Below the pieces are notes generated by a model. The model was not told the origin of the DNA, ran no database searches, and was given only the letters and a program-made list of their open reading frames with translations. The position numbers and the translations under genes are program-made. DNA of 64,000 nt from Bradyrhizobium sp. PSBB068 (GTDB lineage: Bacteria; Pseudomonadota; Alphaproteobacteria; Rhizobiales; Xanthobacteraceae): assembly GCA_016839165.1 (NCBI GenBank), contig CP069300.1, forward strand, positions 4,650,001 through 4,714,000. Reading direction: 5' to 3'. The stretch's first letter is position 1. Each line of letters begins with the position of its first letter. Shown here one piece after another: positions 57,924 to 64,000 of the stretch.

Positions 57924-60326
57924 TCAGGCCACCGACCGTTCCGGCGCCCGGCGCAACATCTTGGCGACGTCAGCCGCCGGCCGCGGCGGGCTGAACAGAT
58001 AGCCCTGCGCCTGCGTGCAGCCTTCCCGACGCAGCAGGTCGAACTGGGTATCGGTCTCGACGCCTTCGGCCGTGGTGACGATGCCGAGGCTCTTGCCGAG
58101 ACCGGTGACCGCGCGCACGATCGCCATCGAGTCCTCGCGCGTTGCAAGGTCCGTCACGAACGACCGGTCGATCTTGATCTTGTCGAACGGGAAGCTGCGC
58201 AGATAGCTCAGCGAGGAATAGCCGGTGCCGAAATCGTCCAGCGAGATGCGGACGCCGAAGCCGCGCAGCTCGTGCAGCACCGCGAGCGTCGCCTCGCTGT
58301 TCTGCAGCAGCACTGATTCGGTGATCTCGAGCTCGAGCCGATCCGGCGACAGGCCCGACGCATCCAGCGCCGCCCGCACCGACGATACCAGGTTCGGATT
58401 CTTGAACTGCACCGGAGACAGGTTGACGGCAACCGCGATGTCAGCGGGCCACCCTGCGGCCTCGAAGCAAGCCTTGCGCAGCACGATCTCGCCGAGCGGG
58501 ACGATCAGTCCGGTTTCCTCGGCGACGGGGATGAAATTGTTGGGCGCGATCAGCCCGCGCAGGCCATGATTCCAGCGCGCCAGCGCCTCGAAGGCGACCA
58601 CCCGGTCGCCCTCGACGTCGCGGATCGGCTGGTAATAGACCTCGAACTCGTCGTGCTCGAGCGCAAGCCGCAGGTCACGCTCCAGCAGGCGGCGCGCCTG
58701 CGCGCGCGCATCCATCCCGGTCTCGAAGAACCGGTAGGTGCCGCGGCCGTCGGCCTTGGCGCGGTACAGCGCGAGATCGGCCTTCTGCAGCAGCTCGTCG
58801 GGATCCTTGCCGTCCTCGGGCGCGAGCGAGATGCCGATGCTGACGCCGATCACGAGCTGGTGGCCTTCGATCTCGTAGGGCGCGGCGATCCGCTCGACCA
58901 CGTAGCTTGCCAGCGACGACACCACGGACGGTTCGCAATTGCTGCAGAACTGCACGATGGCGAATTCGTCACCGCCGAGCCGTGCCACGGTGTCGTGCTC
59001 GGTCACGCATTCGCCGAGCCGGCGCGCGACCTCGCGGAGCAGCGCATCGCCGATCGGATGTCCGAGCGTGTCGTTGATCTCCTTGAAATGATCGAGGTCG
59101 AGGCAGAGCACCGCCACCTGGTCGGTGCGCTTGGCCAATCTCGAGGCCTTCTCGAGTTGCTCGCGGAACAGCGTCCGGTTCGGCAGGTTGGTCAGCGCGT
59201 CATGCCGCGCCATATGTGAAATCTGCTCCTGGGCCTGCTGCCACTCGGTGATGTCCTCGAAAGTCGCGACCCAGCCGCCGCCCTTCATCGGCTGGTCGAC
59301 GACGCGGATCGCGCGGTCATTGCGGTTGACGATCCGCGTCGCGCCGTTGCCGGCCCTGGCTTCGGCGACAAGCGCATTGCAGAACTCGGTGGGATCGCCG
59401 TCCCACTCGCCGATGGAATGCAGGTCCTGCAGGACGTCGATCAGCAGACGCCCCTGCAACGGCACGCGATTGCGCCCCATGATCTCGCTGTAGCGCTCGT
59501 TGAACAGCATGATGCGGCCATCGGCATCGAACATGCACAGCCCCTGCGACATGTTCTCGAGCGCGGTATCGAGCACCACCTTCTGCTTGTGGAGCTCGGT
59601 CTTGGCGCGGCGATCGAGGATGGAGGCGATCAGCGACAGCCCGAGGATCGCGAAGGCGGCAACCGCGGTCATCAACGAGAGCGCGCGCGGCGAGACCGAA
59701 AGCCCGTCGGGAACGATGGTCGGATCCGGAACGAGCGTCACGGCGCCCATCGCGGTGAAATGATGCGAGACGATCGCAACGGTCAGGAGACCGGTCGCGG
59801 CCGCGGTGATGCCAAGTCGCTCGCCGCGCGCGGCAACGACCAGCGCGAACGCGCCAAGCAGGCTTCCAAATGCGATCGAGGCGACGACGATGCCGGGGGA
59901 CCAGACGATGCGCGCGGGCAATTCCAGCCCCAGCATGCCGGTGTAATGCATCGCCGCGACACCGACGCCGACGATGGCGCCACCGGCGGCGACCGTCCAC
60001 CAGCGTTCGTTGAGCGTTGCGACCGCCAGGCCGATCGCCAGGATCGCAACCGCGAGCACCAGCGACAGCAGCGTGATCGGAATGTTGTACCCGGCCTCGA
60101 TGCCGGGATCGTAGGCCAGCATGGCGACGAAATGGGTGGCCCAGATGCCGCAACCGCCGACCGCCGCATCGAGGCCTATCCAGATCTCGCGGGCGCGGCC
60201 CTGTGCGGCGCGGGCCCGGTGAAACAGGCTGATCGCGACGGCGCTGGCGAGCAGGCAGATCACCCCACCAAGGACGACCAACCGCCAGTCATGTTCCAGG
60301 GTGAGACAGGTGAGTACGCGATACAT
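57924..60326 (-). CDS. MHYT-PAS-GGDEF-EAL cyclic-di-GMP protein
   Basis: 800 residues from the ATG at 60326, the best fit to the MHYT start LTLEHDWRLVVLGGVICLLA. The MHYT sensor has several membrane helices with WATHFVAMLAY, AAMHYTGMLGLELPA and SHHFTAMGAVTL (copper or gas ligands). Then come a PAS domain (about 250-360), a GGDEF domain with an intact GGDEF (RLGGDEFAIVQ) and an EAL domain with EALARW and DDFGTGYSSL. Both motifs look catalytic, so it may make and degrade c-di-GMP, potentially affecting motility. An upstream in-frame ATG at 60428 is less likely. Confidence 0.92.
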   Translation of the reverse strand: MYRVLTCLTLEHDWRLVVLGGVICLLASAVAISLFHRARAAQGRAREIWIGLDAAVGGCGIWATHFVAMLAYDPGIEAGYNIPITLLSLVLAVAILAIGLAVATLNERWWTVAAGGAIVGVGVAAMHYTGMLGLELPARIVWSPGIVVASIAFGSLLGAFALVVAARGERLGITAAATGLLTVAIVSHHFTAMGAVTLVPDPTIVPDGLSVSPRALSLMTAVAAFAILGLSLIASILDRRAKTELHKQKVVLDTALENMSQGLCMFDADGRIMLFNERYSEIMGRNRVPLQGRLLIDVLQDLHSIGEWDGDPTEFCNALVAEARAGNGATRIVNRNDRAIRVVDQPMKGGGWVATFEDITEWQQAQEQISHMARHDALTNLPNRTLFREQLEKASRLAKRTDQVAVLCLDLDHFKEINDTLGHPIGDALLREVARRLGECVTEHDTVARLGGDEFAIVQFCSNCEPSVVSSLASYVVERIAAPYEIEGHQLVIGVSIGISLAPEDGKDPDELLQKADLALYRAKADGRGTYRFFETGMDARAQARRLLERDLRLALEHDEFEVYYQPIRDVEGDRVVAFEALARWNHGLRGLIAPNNFIPVAEETGLIVPLGEIVLRKACFEAAGWPADIAVAVNLSPVQFKNPNLVSSVRAALDASGLSPDRLELEITESVLLQNSEATLAVLHELRGFGVRISLDDFGTGYSSLSYLRSFPFDKIKIDRSFVTDLATREDSMAIVRAVTGLGKSLGIVTTAEGVETDTQFDLLRREGCTQAQGYLFSPPRPAADVAKMLRRAPERSVA

Positions 60327-60524
60327 ATAGGCCCCCGTTATGGACCCATAAGAACAAGCGCATTCGTGTACGAACGGTAACCGCACCGCAGCAAGCTTCC
60401 ACGCATGGTGAAGAAGCCTTGAATGCACGGAGTACCGTCGAGAAAAACCGTTGTCCTCACACGCAATTCAGCCTTCTCGGCAGCCTTGGCCATCCGGCGA
60501 CCGCCCGTGAGGGGCAAGCCTCGC

Positions 60525-61943
60525 TCAGGGCCGTGCTTGTGATGAGGCGCCGATCCAGACCAGCGCGGCGGCGGCAAGCAGGACGCCGGCGGAGATCACG
60601 AGAGCCGCATGCAGGCCGGCCATGAAGGCGGCGGACCGGCCGACCATCGAGCCGAACAGCGCGACACCGAGCACGCTGCCGGTCTGCCGGGTCGCATTCA
60701 GCACCCCGGCCGCGATCCCGGCATGCTGCGGCTCGGCGCTGCCGAGCAGCGTCGATGTCAATGGCGGCACCAGGAGCCCGAGGCCGCCGCTGATCGCGAG
60801 CAGTTGCAGGCAGATCGCGGGATAGCTCGTGCCGGGACCGATGAACAGCAGCGCCAGGCATCCGGCAGCCGAGAGCGCGGCGCCGAGCGCGATCGCCGCC
60901 GGCGCACCGATCCGCTCCGCAACACGCGGCGCAATCAGGTTGGCCGGCAGCACCGCGCCGAGCATCGGCACGAACGCCAGCCCGGTTGCGAACGCCGAGA
61001 GCCGGTTGACCTGCTGGAAGTAGAGGCTGAGCACGAAGATCAGCCCGTAGAACGCGACGTTCACCAGCAGGCCGACCAGCGAGGTCAGCGCGAACATTCG
61101 ATGACTGAACAGCGAGAGCGGCAGCATCGGCTGCGCGGCGCGCGCCTCGCGCCAGACGAACAGCACGGAGAACACGCCGGCGAGCAGGAAGCCCGCGATC
61201 ACGAACGGGCTGCTCCAGCCGAGCGCGCCGCCTTCGATCAGCGCGCCGGCCAGCGTGCCGAGCGCGGCGATCGCCGCAAGTTGCCCCGGCAGATCGAGCC
61301 GGTGCTGCTGATGGCGCGCGGTTTCGCCGGCAAAGCGCCAGGCGAGCCACAGCCCGGCGAGGCCGATCGGCAGGTTGACCAGGAAGATCGCGCGCCAGCC
61401 GACCAGCGTGATCAGCGCGCCGCCGACGAACGGGCCGGCGGTCAATGCAAGGCTGGCGCCGGCGGCCCAGACGCCGACCGCGCGTCCCCGCGCCTTGTCG
61501 TCCGCATAGGCGTGGCGGAGCAGCGCGAGCGAGTTGGGCACCAGGATCGCCGCGGCCAGTCCCTGCACGCAGCGCGCGGCGATCAGCGTCGCGGCATCAG
61601 GCGCGACCGCGCAGGCGACCGAGGCCGCGGTGAAGATCGCAAAACCCGCCATGAAGATGCGCTTGGCGCCGATCCGGTCGCCGAGCGCGCCCGCGGTCAG
61701 GATGAAGGCCGCAAAGGCGATGGTGTAGGCGCTGACCACCCATTGCAGCTCGGCGACGCCGCCGCCGAGCGAGCCGCCGATGGCGTTGAGCGCCGTGTTG
61801 ACGATGGTGACGTCGAGCTGCACGACGCCGTAGCCGAGGCTCATCGCGGCCAGCGTCAGCGTCGCCGCGAGCCCGGCCGGCTGCCGTTGCGACGCCGCGT
61901 GCTGCTCCGGCATGCGCCGGAGGTTCAGGGATGTCTGTTGCAT
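60525..61943 (-). CDS. MFS drug-efflux-type transporter (14-helix, DHA2)
   Basis: 472 residues from the ATG at 61943. The DHA2 motifs are clear: LDVTIVNTALNAIGGSLGG in the first helix, then ELQWVVSAYTIAFAAFILTA, GDRIGAKRIFMAG and WRAIFLVNLPIGL. About 14 membrane helices. It exports drugs or metabolites; the substrate is unknown. There is no fused or adjacent membrane-fusion protein. The upstream gap is described separately. Confidence 0.88.
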   Translation of the reverse strand: MQQTSLNLRRMPEQHAASQRQPAGLAATLTLAAMSLGYGVVQLDVTIVNTALNAIGGSLGGGVAELQWVVSAYTIAFAAFILTAGALGDRIGAKRIFMAGFAIFTAASVACAVAPDAATLIAARCVQGLAAAILVPNSLALLRHAYADDKARGRAVGVWAAGASLALTAGPFVGGALITLVGWRAIFLVNLPIGLAGLWLAWRFAGETARHQQHRLDLPGQLAAIAALGTLAGALIEGGALGWSSPFVIAGFLLAGVFSVLFVWREARAAQPMLPLSLFSHRMFALTSLVGLLVNVAFYGLIFVLSLYFQQVNRLSAFATGLAFVPMLGAVLPANLIAPRVAERIGAPAAIALGAALSAAGCLALLFIGPGTSYPAICLQLLAISGGLGLLVPPLTSTLLGSAEPQHAGIAAGVLNATRQTGSVLGVALFGSMVGRSAAFMAGLHAALVISAGVLLAAAALVWIGASSQARP

Positions 61944-62549
61944 GGTCTTGACCTCGCTCTGGGCAACCAATGCGAGACATAGGCCTTCGCTTCCCCCGAA
62001 CACTTCGCCATCGATCGAAGTGTGGCATCGTCGCGCCGGGCGGGCCATGTGGCCGCAGCCATCTTGCGCGGCGTTTTGCCTCAATAGACCTACGGACCGC
62101 CCTCCGGGCGTCTCATTCCGGCCCCAACGGCGGTCCACAGCCGGATCACGCGCATGCGCGGATCGACTTCACGCTTTGGTAAACGCCGCAGCCGGCCCTG
62201 CCGTCCCCATGCTGACGCATATCGTCCATTCGCTCTGTTCCGGAAGCCCTGTGGCCGCGACGCTGCGGCGGCAAAACCGGCAAAAAACCGACGAATTTGC
62301 CTTGAACAGCGGACCAAGCGGCGATCCGTTCGCAGCCGCCGACATGGCGGCGACTCACATTCCGCTCAGCGAGAACATATGTAGGCAGTATGACAATGAC
62401 GCCGGACGGAAGCCGAAGCTTGGCTTGTCAAGGGCTGCACAACGCATCGGTTTTGCCTTATGGGTCATCGCGTACGGTGCGCTTGCCCGTCACCCGTCGC
62501 CATTCGCGACCGGGTCCCACTGAAATTTGCCGCCTCGCCGGGAGGATGA
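61944..62549. other. Gene-free divergent region before the LPG-synthase-type gene
   Basis: 606 bases between the MFS gene and the plus-strand membrane protein gene. No credible frame, known repeat family or RNA structure was recognised. It must hold both divergent promoters. A regulator site cannot be assigned by eye. Confidence 0.5.
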
Positions 62550-63626
62550 ATGCTTCGGCTGCTGACCACGCTTGGGCGTGGTTTCAAGGAAAAGATCGGC
62601 TGGAAACGGCTCGGAATCGCCGCGAGTGTATTGATCATCGCGCTGGCGATCACCTCGCTGGTCCACACCCTGAAGGGGGTCGATACCGGTGTCATCCTCA
62701 CCGCGCTGACCGACATCGCGCCGCACCGGATCGCGCTCGCGGCGCTCTGTGTGGTCGGAGCGTTCTGCACGCTCACCTTCTATGACTTCTTCGCGCTGCG
62801 CACGATCGGCAAGACCCACGTCCCCTACCGCATCGCAGCACTCTCGAGCTTCACAAGCTACACGATCGGCCACAATATCGGCGCCACCGTGTTTACCGGC
62901 GGCGCGATCCGCTTCCGGATCTATTCCGATTACGGCCTCTCCGCCATCGACGTCGCCAAGATCTGCTTTCTGTCGGGACTGACCTTCTGGCTCGGCAATC
63001 TGTTCGTGCTCGGCTTCGGCATGGCCTGGCACCCGGCCGCGGCGTCGGCGATGGACCTGCTGCCGCCGGCGATGAACCGGCTGATCGCGCTCGGCTGCCT
63101 TGCCGGCATCGGCGCCTATTTCGTCTGGCTCTTGACCGGCGACAAGCGCCGCGAGCTCGGCCAGAACGGCTGGAAGGTGGTGCTGCCCTCGGCCAAGCTG
63201 ACGCTGCTGCAGATCTTCATCGGCGTGGTCGATCTCGGCTTCTGCGCGCTCGCGATGTATCTCTTGATGCCGACCGAGCCGCATATCGACTTCGTCTCGC
63301 TGGCGGTCGTGTTCATCCTGGCAACCCTGCTCGGATTCGCAAGCCACGCCCCGGGCTCGATCGGCGTGTTCGACGCCGCGATGCTGGTGGCGCTGCCGGA
63401 GTTCAGCAAGGAACAATTGCTGGCGACGCTGGTGGTGTTCCGCATCCTCTATTTCCTGATCCCGTTCGGGATCTCGATCTCGATCATGGGCATGCGCGAG
63501 CTGTGGCTGAACGTGGTGCAGCCCTGGCAGGAACGCAAGCGATTGAGCCAAGCCTGCACGGCTTCGGCGACCGTGCGGCAACCGATCGAAAGCCGGCAGC
63601 AGCGGATCAGGCAGCTGAAACGGTAA
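62550..63626 (+). CDS. Lysylphosphatidylglycerol-synthase-type membrane protein (UPF0104)
   Basis: 358 residues with about eight membrane helices. The pattern fits the flippase/membrane half of MprF or the UPF0104 family: SSFTSYTIGHNIGATVFTGG, AIRFRIYSDYGLS, LGFASHAPGSIGVFDAAMLV and ILYFLIPFGISISIM. The aminoacyl-transferase domain is absent. The basic tail is cytoplasmic. It may move or modify lipids. The next, truncated gene follows 102 bases later. Confidence 0.82.
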   Translation: MLRLLTTLGRGFKEKIGWKRLGIAASVLIIALAITSLVHTLKGVDTGVILTALTDIAPHRIALAALCVVGAFCTLTFYDFFALRTIGKTHVPYRIAALSSFTSYTIGHNIGATVFTGGAIRFRIYSDYGLSAIDVAKICFLSGLTFWLGNLFVLGFGMAWHPAAASAMDLLPPAMNRLIALGCLAGIGAYFVWLLTGDKRRELGQNGWKVVLPSAKLTLLQIFIGVVDLGFCALAMYLLMPTEPHIDFVSLAVVFILATLLGFASHAPGSIGVFDAAMLVALPEFSKEQLLATLVVFRILYFLIPFGISISIMGMRELWLNVVQPWQERKRLSQACTASATVRQPIESRQQRIRQLKR

Positions 63627-63728
63627 CAGCGACGTTATCTGCCCCCGACCCGGGTTTTCGATTCCGGTTTTTTGATCCCCGCAGCCGCCTCTCTTATTTT
63701 CGCCGCACCGCTCACGTCAAACCGCGCC

Positions 63729-64000
63729 ATGATTGGCTTTTTGGTTCGATTTTCGTTTCGTGTGACGGCCTGCAGCGTGCTGCTCGGCAGCGCGCTCGCA
63801 ACGGTATCGGCTCCGGCCGCAAGGGCGCAGGATAACCAGCTTTCGATCTCCTGGGAGGTCCGCAACCGTTTCCGCCTGTTCCGCGAGGAACGCGACTTCC
63901 GCCTGCATGTCGAAAGCGGGCTCGGCCGCAGCGTGCTGGCCTCGGAACAGGCGCTGGAACTGCAAAGCGACGGCCGCGGCTGGGCGCGCAACATGGTCAA
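63729..64000 (+). CDS. Exported protein, 5' part only (truncated by window edge)
   Basis: Ninety codons are in the window from the ATG at 63729. A signal peptide (about residues 1-34) ends in APAARA. The mature start is strand/charge-rich: LSISWEVRNRFRLFREERDF then HVESGLGRSVLASEQ. The frame is open to the last base. I do not recognise the family. It may form a unit with the membrane protein gene upstream. Confidence 0.6.
   Translation, partial: MIGFLVRFSFRVTACSVLLGSALATVSAPAARAQDNQLSISWEVRNRFRLFREERDFRLHVESGLGRSVLASEQALELQSDGRGWARNMV

Noticed and set aside
1..64000. CRISPR arrays, IS elements, prophage or tRNA-linked integration sites
   Set aside because: No regularly spaced repeats, transposase or integrase genes, or tRNA-like sequences were found; the repeats present are dispersed palindromes.

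Overview
The window looks like a piece of chromosome from a Bradyrhizobium-type alphaproteobacterium (Nitrobacteraceae). It is GC-rich and carries palindromic intergenic elements of the kind common in that genus. Its flagellar genes have the Caulobacter-like cast (cckA, fliX, flbT, flaF) expected of the bradyrhizobial subpolar flagellum. No RNA genes, IS elements, prophage or CRISPR arrays were seen.

Layout. 1-6.7 kb: 5' part of cckA, then flgB-flgC-fliE-fliQ-fliR-flhB on the minus strand, divergent from fliO-fliP. 6.7-13.7 kb: a metabolic island with a VOC protein, class V aminotransferase, MFS carrier, tautomerase, SDR, LysR regulator and two uncharacterised proteins. 13.7-20.8 kb (minus): fliL-fliM-DUF6468-motE, then a separately promoted 1272-residue TPR protein. 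21.2-24.6 kb: flgF-flgG-flgA-flgH. 24.9-36 kb: accessory genes including a GrlR-like protein, a small gene of unknown function behind a consensus sigma54 promoter, a PAP2 phosphatase, an ArsR/SRPBCC/DUF1801 group, an exported carbonic anhydrase, an exported SspB-like protein, two HxlR/NAD-binding divergent pairs and dksA. 36-48 kb: fliX, flgI-flgJ-like-flgN-like, flaG, flaF with an unknown partner, flagellin, flbT and flgE-flgK-flgL. 48-64 kb: msrB, a FAD oxidoreductase, a SixA-like phosphatase, a universal stress protein, DUF1127, a MocR regulator, two micro-proteins, membrane proteins, a hydrolase-cyclase fusion, an MHYT-GGDEF-EAL protein, an MFS exporter, an LPG-synthase-type membrane protein and a truncated exported protein.

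How it works together. Exact or near-exact TTAA-N7-TTAA (CtrA) boxes lie before flgB, fliL, the TPR gene and fliX. GG-N10-GC sigma54 promoters lie before flgF, flgI and flgE. This is the CtrA-to-FliX/FlbD-to-sigma54 hierarchy known in Caulobacter, with the CtrA-activating kinase cckA beside the first operon. FlbT and FlaF flank the flagellin gene and are expected to control it after transcription. Core parts not seen here (fliF, fliG, fliN, flhA, fliI, motA/B, flgD, flbD) must lie elsewhere.

Most noteworthy: a sigma54 promoter in front of a 112-residue unknown protein, a signal-peptide-bearing SspB-like protein, a surface module shared by FlgE and FlgL, repeats and a possible leader peptide before flgF, and two tandem micro-membrane proteins.
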